In this document: positions 25,421 through 34,671 of the stretch, in pieces
How the letters are laid out: every line of letters starts with the position of its first letter
How positions within the stretch are numbered: position 1 is the first letter of the stretch
Origin: Firmicutes bacterium AM55-24TS
GTDB taxonomy: Bacteria; Bacillota; Clostridia; UBA1381
Assembly: GCA_003460745.1 (NCBI GenBank)
Contig: QTVU01000025.1
Coordinates: 1 to 39,858 of the forward strand
Reading direction: 5' to 3'
DNA: 39,858 nucleotides
Position numbers and translations under genes: made by a program
The notes under the pieces: model-generated
Told to the model about the DNA's origin: nothing
The model's database searches: none
The model's input: the letters and a program-made list of their open reading frames with translations, nothing else

Positions 25421-26200
25421 ATGAAAAAGATAATTGCCGTTATGGCGGTGCTTATAACGCTTTTTTCAATGGGTAACGTGTCGGCAAGTGCGGCGGCAAA
25501 GGTTGCGGCACTTATGTATCACAGTGTGACAACTGATTCGTCACGTTGGAATGACTATACAATATCACCCGAGCAGCTTGATGCGGATATACAATACTTT
25601 AAAAGCTGCGGATATATACCGATGACCGCGACAGAACTCGCAACGGCGAATATGGCTGATATTGACAACAGAAAAATATTGCTTTTGACATTTGATGACG
25701 GATACTCAAACTTCTATACAGAGGTATTTCCGATATTAAAGAAAAATGACGCAAAGGCTACAATGTTTTTGATTGGCTCATACATAGACCGTTACGGTTA
25801 TTTGACTGCTGACGAAACATATGAAATGGCGAACAGCGGACTTGTCGAAATAGGCAATCACACAAACGGTATTCACAGTATGCCTAAGGAACAGTTAAAG
25901 GCGATTTACAACAATACAAACGCTTACGGCGATATACTCGCTGATATTCAGAGTAACGGAGAAATTTTGAAAGAAGTTACCGGAAAAGATGTGACAAGTA
26001 TTTCGTGGCCGTACGGATATTATACGACAACACTCGATAATGCGGTTAAAAGTCAGCTTGGTTATAAGATTTCATTCAGTACGGTGTACGGTGTGAATTT
26101 CTTTACCGGCAATACATACAGTCCGTTAAAACGTATGAACAGAGAATACTCTGCCGGAACTCAACAGGTGTTTGACAGGGCAAACGGTAAATTTTATTAA
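25421..26200 (+). CDS. Secreted polysaccharide deacetylase (NodB/CE4 domain)
   Basis: Likely removes acetyl groups from a cell-wall or external polysaccharide. The 259-residue protein has a signal peptide (MKKIIAVMAVLITLFSMGNVSASAA) followed by MYHSVTTDSSRW, typical of this subgroup. The NodB core has LLLTFDDGYSNFYTEVFP near 87 (catalytic and metal Asp pair) and EIGNHTNGIHSMP near 145 (metal His pair). ISWPYGYYTTT follows near 189. A single-gene unit, with its own promoter and terminator. The ribosome site AAAGGA is about 13 bases from the ATG, a little long. Confidence 0.9.
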   Translation: MKKIIAVMAVLITLFSMGNVSASAAAKVAALMYHSVTTDSSRWNDYTISPEQLDADIQYFKSCGYIPMTATELATANMADIDNRKILLLTFDDGYSNFYTEVFPILKKNDAKATMFLIGSYIDRYGYLTADETYEMANSGLVEIGNHTNGIHSMPKEQLKAIYNNTNAYGDILADIQSNGEILKEVTGKDVTSISWPYGYYTTTLDNAVKSQLGYKISFSTVYGVNFFTGNTYSPLKRMNREYSAGTQQVFDRANGKFY

Positions 26201-26204
26201 TCAT

Positions 26205-26235
26205 CAGCGGTACGGTGAAAAGTACCGCTGTTTTT
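26205..26235 (+). terminator. Terminator after the deacetylase gene
   Basis: CAGCGGTAC-GGTGAAAA-GTACCGCTG, a perfect 9-base stem, is followed by TTTTT. Confidence 0.88.
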
Positions 26236-26256
26236 ATAAATGAGGGGTAGTATGAT

Positions 26257-28059
26257 ATGAATAGAATAGAGATTAAAGATTTTTCGATAAAAATAGATAA
26301 AGATAAAGTATTAAAAACTTTGGGGTGTTTTGAGGGGAGCAGTGTGTATGAAACTGTTTCTTCTTATTTTGACGAGCTTGAAGAAACGGTGATGGATTTA
26401 CTGTCCCCGCGTGCAGTTGCCGTAACGGAGGATATGAAAGCATATTGCATACTTACGGTCGGTGAAAAAATTAGCGGAATATCAAAAAGCTTTTTTGATA
26501 ACGGTGAGGGTATGAAAGGTATACTTGTTGACGCAATGGCGGACGAGTATCTTTTTATGATGGATGATGTGCTTGCCGAAAATATAAAGCTTTTGTGTGC
26601 AAAAAAGTCTTGGGGTGTTAAAAAACGTCTTGATGCACCGAAAGATTTTCCACTTTCTCAACAATCTGTTATTGTCGCAAAAACAGGCGTTGACGGAATA
26701 AAAATGACAAGCGGTTTTATGTTTGAACCCGTAAAAACTTTTGGCTACATACTTGAATTTACGACTGATGAAAAGGTATTTAATGCACAGCACGATTGTT
26801 CAAAATGTTCTAATTTCGACTGCCCGAGAAGAAGTAATATAAAAAACGGCAGATTTGAAGTGCTGTCGAGTTATGAGTATAAACCGAATTTTAAAGAGGG
26901 TGACAGTGCAGTCTGTATTGATATAGGTACAACTACTGTTGCTTTTGAACTTGTGACGGATAAGGGGACACTAAAAACATACAGAACAATTAATCCTCAA
27001 AGACGTTTCGGACTGGATGTTCTTTCAAGAATCGAGTCGGCAAACAGAGGAAGGTTGGACGAGCTTTCGGCTGTTATGCGTTATACGATTATAAGCGGAT
27101 ATAAAAAATTGACTGAAGAATTTGGGGACACTAAAAAAGTTGTTATCGCGGGCAATACAACAATGGTACATCTGCTTATGGGATATTCTTGCGGTACACT
27201 CGGTGAATATCCTTTTAAATCAAAACACTTGGGGACACTAAAAACTACGCTTGATAAAGTTACAAAAAGTAAGGTTTCGCCGATTGAAACAATTGTATAC
27301 GGCGGTATATCTGCGTTTGTGGGCGGCGATATAGTGAGCGGACTTTATATGAGTGATTTTGATAAATCGGATAAGGTTAATATGTTTATTGACCTGGGTA
27401 CAAACGGTGAAATGGCGTTGGGCAATAAGGATAAAATGATTGTTACGTCTACTGCCGCAGGACCTGCTTTTGAGGGCGGAAGAATTTCGTGCGGAATAGG
27501 TTCGGTTGACGGTGCGGTATGCGGTGTTGATTTAAAAATGGGGACACTAAAAACTATCGCGGATAAACCGCCTGTCGGTCTTTGCGGAACGGGTATAATT
27601 GAGTTGGTTTCGGAATTGCTTGACGAAAAAATAATTGATAAAACGGGTCTTTTAAATGACGACTATTTTATAAACGGTTATAAGGTCGCGGAGGACGTTG
27701 TGTTTACGCAAAATGATATTCGTCAGGTGCAAATGGCAAAATCGGCGGTTAGAGCCGGTATTGATGTGCTTGCGAAGTCGTGGGGAACAGAGCTTTCACA
27801 AATTGATACGGTGTATCTTGCCGGCGGTTTCGGTTACGGTCTTTCGATTGAAAAGGCTTGCAATATCGGAATATTGCCGCGTGAGTTTTTGGGTAAGACG
27901 AAAGTTATCGGTAACAGCTCGCTCGGCGGTTGCGTCAAGTATGCCGAAAGGCAGGACGGCGATGAAAGAATCGGTCGTATAAAGGAAATCAGTTCCGAAA
28001 TTTCACTCGGAAACAGTGAAGATTTTGAAAAATTGTATATCGAATATATGAATTTTTGA
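26257..28059 (+). CDS. ASKHA-domain protein, corrinoid-activation (RACE/DUF4445) type
   Basis: Proteins of this family use ATP to reduce inactive Co(II)-corrinoid back to the active Co(I) state in methyltransferase systems. The N-terminal 170 residues resemble a methionine-synthase-activation-like domain. CSKCSNFDCPRR near 181 supplies three Cys. The ASKHA ATPase part starts at VCIDIGTTTVAFEL near 220, with VIAGNTTMVHLLMGY near 297, FIDLGTNGEMALGN near 377, and VYLAGGFGYG near 522. It lacks the N-terminal plant-type ferredoxin domain of classical RACE proteins. No methyltransferase or corrinoid protein is nearby, so its partner is unknown. The gene also holds four copies of a 14-base repeat. 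Confidence 0.8.
   Translation: MNRIEIKDFSIKIDKDKVLKTLGCFEGSSVYETVSSYFDELEETVMDLLSPRAVAVTEDMKAYCILTVGEKISGISKSFFDNGEGMKGILVDAMADEYLFMMDDVLAENIKLLCAKKSWGVKKRLDAPKDFPLSQQSVIVAKTGVDGIKMTSGFMFEPVKTFGYILEFTTDEKVFNAQHDCSKCSNFDCPRRSNIKNGRFEVLSSYEYKPNFKEGDSAVCIDIGTTTVAFELVTDKGTLKTYRTINPQRRFGLDVLSRIESANRGRLDELSAVMRYTIISGYKKLTEEFGDTKKVVIAGNTTMVHLLMGYSCGTLGEYPFKSKHLGTLKTTLDKVTKSKVSPIETIVYGGISAFVGGDIVSGLYMSDFDKSDKVNMFIDLGTNGEMALGNKDKMIVTSTAAGPAFEGGRISCGIGSVDGAVCGVDLKMGTLKTIADKPPVGLCGTGIIELVSELLDEKIIDKTGLLNDDYFINGYKVAEDVVFTQNDIRQVQMAKSAVRAGIDVLAKSWGTELSQIDTVYLAGGFGYGLSIEKACNIGILPREFLGKTKVIGNSSLGGCVKYAERQDGDERIGRIKEISSEISLGNSEDFEKLYIEYMNF
26964..27554 (+). repeat. Four copies of GGGGACACTAAAAA inside one gene
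   Basis: Copies start at 26964, 27124, 27231 and 27540; three extend to GGGGACACTAAAAAC. Three encode Gly-Thr-Leu-Lys-Thr, but the copy at 27124 is read in another frame (Gly-Asp-Thr-Lys-Lys). The sequence is therefore kept at the DNA level rather than the protein level. Confidence 0.85.
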
Positions 28060-28152
28060 AAGAAATAAAAAGTTACGCAAAACTAACAACGGCATAGTTA
28101 AGCCATATTCGAAAAACATCAATATTTTTTTGAAAAAAATTCAAATTTTTTG

Positions 28153-28181
28153 TTGCATAATCATAAAAATAATGCTAAAAT
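28153..28181 (+). promoter_or_regulatory. Promoter and leader hairpin of gdhA
   Basis: TTGCAT (28153-28158) and TAAAAT (28176-28181) have a 17-base spacer. The transcript leader then contains CAGAGTG...CACTCTG, a 7-base stem with a loop of about 19 bases near 28200-28232, before the GAGGAGG ribosome site. Confidence 0.65.
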
Positions 28182-28237
28182 ATATGTTAGATTGGCACAA
28201 CAGAGTGAACCATAGCAAACATTGTACACTCTGATGA

Positions 28238-29617
<1,380 letters not shown>

Positions 29618-29636
29618 TTATAATATTTTGAATTTT

Positions 29637-29668
29637 AAAAGGTGTTTCCAATCGGAAACACCTTTTTT
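29637..29668 (+). terminator. Terminator after gdhA
   Basis: AAAAGGTGTTTCC-AATC-GGAAACACCTTTT, a 13-base perfect stem, runs into a T-run 20 bases after the stop. Confidence 0.93.
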
Positions 29669-29698
29669 GTATTGTTTGATGTATTTTATTGTATTATG

Positions 29699-29917
29699 CC
29701 ACCTCTCAGTCAACTGCGTTGACAGCTCCCCTCAATGGGAGCCTTTATGAAGTTCATCGGCAATTTTATTCGTAGGATACGGTACCTCGACGTTCCGTAT
29801 CCCTTACCACCACTCCACCGCAAGCGGTCCCCCTTTCCTCAAGGAGAGGCTTTTGAATAACAGCCAATCCAAAGGCTCCCATTGAGGGGAGCTGTCGCTA
29901 TGCCGACTGAGGGGTGG
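29699..29917. repeat. Palindromic MITE-like element, copy 1
   Basis: A 219-base GC-richer block whose two ends are inverted repeats of about 47 bases. The left end starts CCACCTCTCAGTCAACTGCG, and the right end reads CCACCCCTCAGTCGGC when inverted. Both contain GACAGCTCCCCTCAATGGGAG. The middle contains CCACTCCACCGCAAGCGGTC and CTCAAGGAGAGGCTTTTG, also found inverted in the copy at 34672. There is no coding region. I recall such elements as common in gut Clostridia genomes; mobility would need a transposase from elsewhere. Confidence 0.75.
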
Positions 29918-29944
29918 TTTTCTTGTTTATTCTCTATTTTAAAA

Positions 29945-30007
29945 TGGGCGGCCAATGATCGCCCCTACATCGTTAATGGGGGGACCAATGATCGCCCATA
30001 CATCGTT
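29945..30007. repeat. Tandem short repeat (CCAATGATCGCCC family)
   Basis: Two near-identical units of about 30 bases (29945-29973 and 29978-30007) share CCAATGATCGCCC and TACATCGTT. An inverted third copy lies at 34611-34640. With copy 1 of the palindromic element it fills the spacer after gdhA; nothing else is seen between 29669 and 30022. Confidence 0.75.
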
Positions 30008-30022
30008 CGTAACAACTTCTCA

Positions 30023-30730
30023 TTACTGAAACGGGTCATTCTTTGGTGAATCGTCTGTTTTTTTATAAACCGACAATGTATTATTACCGTCGCAAAGTGC
30101 GATGAACACATCTTTCACATTGCCGATTTTTTGTTTTTGCAATTCGTTTTCAAGCCACTTTTTATTATTGCCGCTGAGTTTTAAATTTTCCTCCATAATA
30201 TGTCCGTCAAGAACAACTGTAAAGGACAGCTTTTCTTGTTTTGCTGCGATGTTCATATCCTGCACATTAACAGGGCGTGCCTGTACTTTGGACAAAAATG
30301 ATATTTTACCGTTTTGTTCAAGTATTGCGGTATCGACATCATCTAATGTGAAAAAACCGTTTATTCTGCATTGTACAAGGAAATCGTTTATATCTATTTT
30401 TGAAGTCTTAAAATTTTTCTGATATATTTTACCGCTTTGCATTAAAACTATTGACCGTCCCGTAAAGAAACGTCTTAGTTTAATATTTTTTTCGGTAAGA
30501 TATGATATAAACCACATAATGACGGTATAAATTACTATCGCAGTAAGGGGATAGTAAAACTTGCCGTCAAGCGAAGTCGCCATTTCGGCGGCGATAGAGC
30601 CGATAGTTATACCGTTTATATAGTCGAACATACTCAATTCCGACATTTGCTTGTTGCCGATTATTTTTGTTGAGAAAAACAATGCGATGATTGAGCCGAC
30701 TGATGTAAGTATAATTTTTATAAATTCCAT
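30023..30730 (-). CDS. DUF421 (YetF/YrbG-like) membrane protein
   Basis: Membrane protein of unknown molecular function; relatives include Bacillus spore- and wall-associated YetF-type proteins. About 235 residues: three membrane helices at the N terminus (IILTSVGSIIALFFSTKIIG, FDYINGITIGSIAAEMA, LTAIVIYTVIMWFISYL), then a soluble DUF421 domain (FFTGRSIVLMQSGKIYQKNFKTSKIDINDFLVQCRINGFFTLDDVD). I chose ATG 30730 because GGAG lies 7 bases before it; an upstream in-frame start at 30778 would add 16 residues through the terminator hairpin of the gene before it. It comes after that terminator, so it is probably transcribed separately. Confidence 0.85.
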   Translation of the reverse strand: MEFIKIILTSVGSIIALFFSTKIIGNKQMSELSMFDYINGITIGSIAAEMATSLDGKFYYPLTAIVIYTVIMWFISYLTEKNIKLRRFFTGRSIVLMQSGKIYQKNFKTSKIDINDFLVQCRINGFFTLDDVDTAILEQNGKISFLSKVQARPVNVQDMNIAAKQEKLSFTVVLDGHIMEENLKLSGNNKKWLENELQKQKIGNVKDVFIALCDGNNTLSVYKKTDDSPKNDPFQ

Positions 30731-30780
30731 AATAATCTCCGTTCTTTTGGATGGTAAATATATTAATAGTATGCACAAAA

Positions 30781-30805
30781 AAACAGTATTTTAAAAATAC
30801 TGTTT
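30781..30805 (-). terminator. Terminator of the glycosyltransferase-like gene (minus strand)
   Basis: AAACAGTATTT / AAATACTGTTT, an 11-base stem with a 3-base loop, runs into seven T bases on the minus strand. It overlaps the last codons of the gene ending at 30791. Confidence 0.85.
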
Positions 30806-31627
30806 CAGATTTTCTATATTCATAATAATATTTTTCATTTCGGGATAATCTTTAATAATTCGTTTAATACATCGTCTGCAAAAATCGGCTCTTAAAAAAG
30901 CATTGTCGCGCATTTGCTGTTTCATACCCCATGTATGCGTAAACATATTGTCGCCGTTTTTAAAAAGCCTGTTCAAGTCCGAAAATGACATAATGCTCAT
31001 ATTGAGCTTTTTTGCACACATAGGCAACATACGCTGTTCCGCAAACACCATATATGCAAGTCTGTCGTTTTGTTCGCTTGTATGACGCATAAATTCGATT
31101 GATTTATCCGTATAATAACGGAGCAGTTTTTCGTTTTTTATTACACAAAATGCGGTGTTACACGCTTTTATGTTCCAATCAAAATCATTGTCAAATTCAT
31201 AGTTATCCATATGAAAGAACTCTTTTGGGGGATAAACGTCCGGATAGAGATTTTCAAAGTGGATAACCGACACATCGGCGAGTTTTTCTTCGTCGATTTT
31301 CTCCCACACGATAAAATCCGTGTCAATCATTGCAACAGGTGCGTTTTGCTCCTTTAGGGCAAATATTTTGCCTGCCGCCCAAAAAGCATTGCTGTTGACA
31401 TCGACATTGTCAAGAATATTTTCAACGCTGTTCCAAATAACGTCAAGACCTGTTTTTTTATAATATTGTGCACCTACGGAATCGGTAACCATTTTTATAT
31501 TACCGTTTTTTTCACGCCATTTCAATGCGGAAAGAATTGTTGTGAGTATTTCAAAATCTTCGACTTCATAAGGTGCGTTAAATCTGTTTCTGAAAGGCTT
31601 TGTCCAATTTATATGTATTGCGTCCAT
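30791..31627 (-). CDS. Glycosyltransferase-like protein (DUF6734-type)
   Basis: A 278-residue soluble protein without signal peptide. MDAIHINWTKPF at the start, IKMVTDSVGAQYYKKTGLD near 46 and APVAMIDTDFIVWEKI near 97, with a DxD-like Asp-Thr-Asp, suggest a GT-A-type nucleotide-sugar transferase fold. FHMDNYEFDNDFDWNIKACNTAFCVIKN near 138 resembles an acceptor-site region. I associate this with DUF6734 but only loosely. It starts 8 bases after the stop of a Ser/Thr/Tyr-rich protein on the same strand, with AGGTGG as ribosome site, so the two are very likely made together; that protein is a natural candidate substrate. Confidence 0.55.
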   Translation of the reverse strand: MDAIHINWTKPFRNRFNAPYEVEDFEILTTILSALKWREKNGNIKMVTDSVGAQYYKKTGLDVIWNSVENILDNVDVNSNAFWAAGKIFALKEQNAPVAMIDTDFIVWEKIDEEKLADVSVIHFENLYPDVYPPKEFFHMDNYEFDNDFDWNIKACNTAFCVIKNEKLLRYYTDKSIEFMRHTSEQNDRLAYMVFAEQRMLPMCAKKLNMSIMSFSDLNRLFKNGDNMFTHTWGMKQQMRDNAFLRADFCRRCIKRIIKDYPEMKNIIMNIENLKQYF

Positions 31628-31635
31628 ATTGCCAC

Positions 31636-32055
31636 CTATATGAGATTAATTCCGTAACCGTTTATATATACACACCTACTGCCTGTTACAAAGCTTGTGG
31701 CAAATGATGATTGTGCCGAGGTGGTGTATGATGATGAATAGCTTGTTATGTATTCGTACTCATATTCATATTGATATGATGTTATATATGATGTTATATA
31801 GGAAGAAACCGAAGTAGAATGTTCGCATATCTGTGGTGCAAATTGCGGTACAAATCCGATACAATTTATGTTGTGCTTTTTCATATCGTCTTTTTTGAAT
31901 TTTGCTTTTGCGGATATTTCGCCTATTGATATGTATGTTACACCGGCTATTTGCGGTAATATAAAGTCATTATCGCAAAGCCCGATTGACGTACAGCATA
32001 AGTTTAACGCATTGTCAAGCTCGTCCTGCGTAAATGCGATTGTGTCAAATGTCAT
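31636..32055 (-). CDS. Unknown protein with a Ser/Thr/Tyr-rich low-complexity tail
   Basis: A 139-residue protein with no recognised family and no signal peptide. Residues 1-78 are a mixed folded-looking part with five Cys (20, 21, 27, 65, 77). Residues 79-124 are almost only Ser, Thr, Tyr, Glu, Ile, Ala and Phe, with repeated SYITSYITSY and YEYEYEYITSYSSSYTTS. The end is GSRCVYINGYGINLI. GGGGGG lies about 7 bases before its ATG. The gene is directly followed by the glycosyltransferase-like gene. The two-part layout recalls a precursor with leader and modified tail, or a substrate for O-glycosylation, but that is inference. Confidence 0.6.
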   Translation of the reverse strand: MTFDTIAFTQDELDNALNLCCTSIGLCDNDFILPQIAGVTYISIGEISAKAKFKKDDMKKHNINCIGFVPQFAPQICEHSTSVSSYITSYITSYQYEYEYEYITSYSSSYTTSAQSSFATSFVTGSRCVYINGYGINLI

Positions 32056-32118
32056 ACGTTAACCCCCCTATATAAAGTATATTATAATTATATCATAAAG
32101 ATGATAAAACGGATAGAG

Positions 32119-32952
32119 TTATTTTTGAAAAAAACCGTCCTCAATCATTTTATTTATCTGTGCACCGAACAGGAATATGTTCATACAAAAATAAAGCCAA
32201 AGCATTAAAAATACGATTGCGGCAAGTGAACCGTAAACGAATGAATAATTTGAAAAGTGTTCTATATATATTGAATAGAAGAATGAGAACACCATCCAGC
32301 CGACCGCCGAAAATGCCGCACCGGGAAGCTGTGCCTTAAATCGATTGTCCTTTTTAGGCAGAAACTTGTAGAACAGTGCGAATACAAAGGTAAGATAAAT
32401 CATAAATATAAGTATCTTGCCCCTTAAAAAGAAGTCGAGCAATGTCGAGAAAAACGGCGAATGTGAATTGATAAAGTATTCGAGCTTGCTTCCGAAACCG
32501 AAAAACACAATCGTCAAGATAAGTGCCGCAATAAATGCAAGCGTATATAATATAGAAATAAGTCTGCCGATAAAGTAATTTTTGCTGCGTGAACGGTAGA
32601 CTTTGTTAAGTCCCGTATACAGTGCCATAACGCCCCTTGACGCAAGCCAGAGTGTTGATACGGCGGTTACGGAAATGACTTGCACCGAGCCGCTTTTGGT
32701 AAATAAATCGGTTATTGTTTCCGTAAGAAACGTGCTGATTGCCGCAGGGGCAAATGAATTTATTGTGTGCAATATTGAGTTTATGTCTATATTAATGAAC
32801 AGTTTGATTATTGAAAGTACAAGCATACTGAACGGTATAACCGAAATTATAATAAAAAAAGATGCCTGGGCGGCGTATATGCTTAAATCATCACCGGTAA
32901 TTTTCAATATAAATTTTATGATTTTTGAAAATATGTCTTTTATCGTTTTCAT
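32119..32952 (-). CDS. YihY/BrkB-family membrane protein
   Basis: An inner-membrane protein of a broad family with no agreed function (once annotated as ribonuclease BN, which is wrong for this fold). The 277-residue protein has about six helices. DDLSIYAAQASFFIIISVIPF near 20, STLWLASRGVMALYTGLNKVYRSRSKNYFIGR near 100 and LPGAAFSAVGWMVFSFFYSIYIEHF near 206 are the family's conserved blocks. TAGGAG is about 10 bases before the start. It is 63 bases upstream of the Ser/Thr/Tyr-rich gene on the same strand. Confidence 0.9.
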   Translation of the reverse strand: MKTIKDIFSKIIKFILKITGDDLSIYAAQASFFIIISVIPFSMLVLSIIKLFINIDINSILHTINSFAPAAISTFLTETITDLFTKSGSVQVISVTAVSTLWLASRGVMALYTGLNKVYRSRSKNYFIGRLISILYTLAFIAALILTIVFFGFGSKLEYFINSHSPFFSTLLDFFLRGKILIFMIYLTFVFALFYKFLPKKDNRFKAQLPGAAFSAVGWMVFSFFYSIYIEHFSNYSFVYGSLAAIVFLMLWLYFCMNIFLFGAQINKMIEDGFFQK

Positions 32953-33043
32953 AAAACTTTCTCCTATCAGTTACTATATTATAATATACCACATATTGAA
33001 TTTTTAGTCTACTAAATTTAATTAACATTTGCGTTATATTACC

Positions 33044-33072
33044 TTGACAGTGAGTGAGTATTAGTATATAAT
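33044..33072 (+). promoter_or_regulatory. Promoter of the TPP-riboswitch/thiC unit
   Basis: TTGACA (33044-33049) and TATAAT (33067-33072) with a 17-base spacer, about 9 bases before the start of the aptamer. Confidence 0.85.
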
Positions 33073-33080
33073 ATCCACAT

Positions 33081-33160
33081 AAAAGGGGAGCTTTTCGGCT
33101 GAGAGGAAGTTTGACTTCGACCCATTGACCGTATGCGGGTAATGCCGTAACGGGATTTTG
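33081..33160 (+). promoter_or_regulatory. TPP (thiamine pyrophosphate) riboswitch aptamer
   Basis: The THI-box core is clear. GGGGAGC (33085-33091) is the 5' side of P2/P3 and GGCTGAGAGG (33097-33106) holds the CTGAGA core. A variable stem GAAG-TTTGA-CTTC and GACCC (P2 3' side) follow. GACCGTATGCGGGTAATGCC then GTAACGGGA form P4/P5 with the conserved GTAATGCC. It precedes thiC, a classic target. GGGAGC of the aptamer can instead pair with GCTCTC (33167-33172), the first arm of the terminator downstream, which gives a direct switching mechanism. Confidence 0.95.
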
Positions 33161-33166
33161 GAAACA

Positions 33167-33191
33167 GCTCTCTTTTTGAGAGCATTTTTTT
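33167..33191 (+). terminator. Riboswitch-controlled terminator ahead of thiC
   Basis: GCTCTC-TTTTT-GAGAGC followed by seven T bases (33185-33191). Its 5' arm is complementary to aptamer bases 33086-33091. With TPP bound these are locked in the aptamer, so the terminator can form and switch thiC off; without TPP they can pair with the arm and prevent it. Confidence 0.9.
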
Positions 33192-33221
33192 ATGCTCAAT
33201 AAAAAGAAAGAGGAGATATAT

Positions 33222-34525
33222 ATGAATTATACAACACAAATGGATGCCGCTAAAAAGGGTATTATAACACCTGAGATGGAAATAGTGGCTAAAAAAGAAA
33301 ATATAACCGCAGAGGAACTTCGTGAAAGAGTTGCAAGAGGCAGTGTTGCAATTCCTGCAAACAAAATGCACAAGGCTATAAGTCCGGAAGGTGTCGGCGA
33401 AGGTCTTAAAACAAAGATAAACGTAAATCTCGGAATTTCAAAAGACTGTACGGATTACAGTATTGAATGGGAAAAGGTTAAGATGGCTGTTGATATGAAG
33501 CTGAGGCTATTATGGACCTTAGCTGTTACGGCAAAACTCACGAATTCCGTCAGAAACTTATTGACGAATGCCCTGCTATGATCGGTACAGTGCCGATGTA
33601 TGATGCGGTTGGTTATCTTGATAAAGAGCTTGCGGATATTACGGCTGACGAATTTTTGGAGGTTATAGAGGCTCACGCTAAAGAGGGTGTTGACTTTATG
33701 ACACTTCACGCAGGCATAAATCGCAGAACTGCTCAAATATTTAAAGAATCGGGCGGTCGTCTTACAAATATCGTTTCAAGAGGCGGTTCGTTGATTTTTG
33801 CTTGGATGGAAATGACAGGCAATGAAAATCCGTTTTTTGAGTATTATGACAAGGTGCTTGACATACTTGCAAAATATGATGTAACAATCAGTCTTGGTGA
33901 CGCTTGCCGTCCGGGTTCTACACATGATTCGACAGACGCGTCACAGATTACAGAGCTTATCGAGCTTGGCATTTTGACAAAACGTGCTTGGGAAAAGAAT
34001 GTGCAAGTTATGGTTGAAGGTCCGGGACATATGACGATAGATGAGATTGCGGCAAATATGAAACTTGAAAAACGTCTTTGCCATAATGCACCGTTCTATG
34101 TATTAGGTCCTCTTGTAACCGATATTGCACCGGGATATGACCACATCACTTCTGCAATAGGCGGTGCTGTTGCGGCGGCAAACGGTGCTGACTTCCTATG
34201 CTATGTAACGCCTGCGGAACATTTAAGACTTCCTAATGCCGATGACGTTAAAGAGGGTATTGTGGCCGCTAAAATCGCCGCTCATGCCGCTGATATGGCT
34301 AAGGGTGTGCCGGGTGCAAGAGATATTGACAACAAGATGAGTGACGCAAGAAGACGTGTGTGCTGGGACGAAATGTTCCAATATGCTATTGAACCTGAAA
34401 AACCACAGAGATATTATAACGAATTGCCGCCGGAAGAAAAACATACTTGCTCAATGTGCGGTAAGATGTGCGCTGCAAGAACTATGAATAAAATTCTCGC
34501 CGGTGAAAAGGTTGATGTTAAATAA
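33222..34525 (+). pseudogene. thiC: Phosphomethylpyrimidine synthase ThiC, with a single frameshift
   Basis: Radical-SAM enzyme that turns aminoimidazole ribotide into the pyrimidine part of thiamine. The two reading frames together give a full clostridial-size ThiC of about 434 residues. The first frame covers [13 protein letters not shown] to [11 protein letters not shown], then the frame changes at 33500. The second continues [20 protein letters not shown] through [16 protein letters not shown] and [12 protein letters not shown] to the [4Fe-4S] cluster motif [13 protein letters not shown]. One missing G (AAG-GCT read as AAG-CTG) explains it exactly. I chose ATG 33222, 7 bases after AGAGGAG. 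As given the enzyme would be cut after about 120 residues. The intact riboswitch and downstream sequence suggest the break is very recent or an assembly error. Confidence 0.9.
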
Positions 34526-34543
34526 TTGAATGTGTACATATTT

Positions 34544-34575
34544 AAAGCGGATAACTAAGGTTGTCCGCTTTTTAC
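34544..34575 (+). terminator. Terminator after thiC
   Basis: AAAGCGGATAA / TTGTCCGCTTT, an 11-base stem with one G-T pair and a 6-base loop, followed by T bases, 19 bases after the thiC stop. Confidence 0.85.
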
Positions 34576-34610
34576 GTGGGAAAATAGGCATTGCGGAGAT
34601 GTTGTGAGCA

Positions 34611-34640
34611 ATGTAGGGGCGATCATTGGTCGCCCCATAC
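34611..34640. repeat. Inverted copy of the short CCAATGATCGCCC repeat
   Basis: ATGTAGGGGCGATCATTGGT followed by CGCCCCATAC is the inverted form of the units at 29945-30007. Confidence 0.75.
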
Positions 34641-34671
34641 GGAGGGATGGGAGATAAAAGATATGAGAGAG

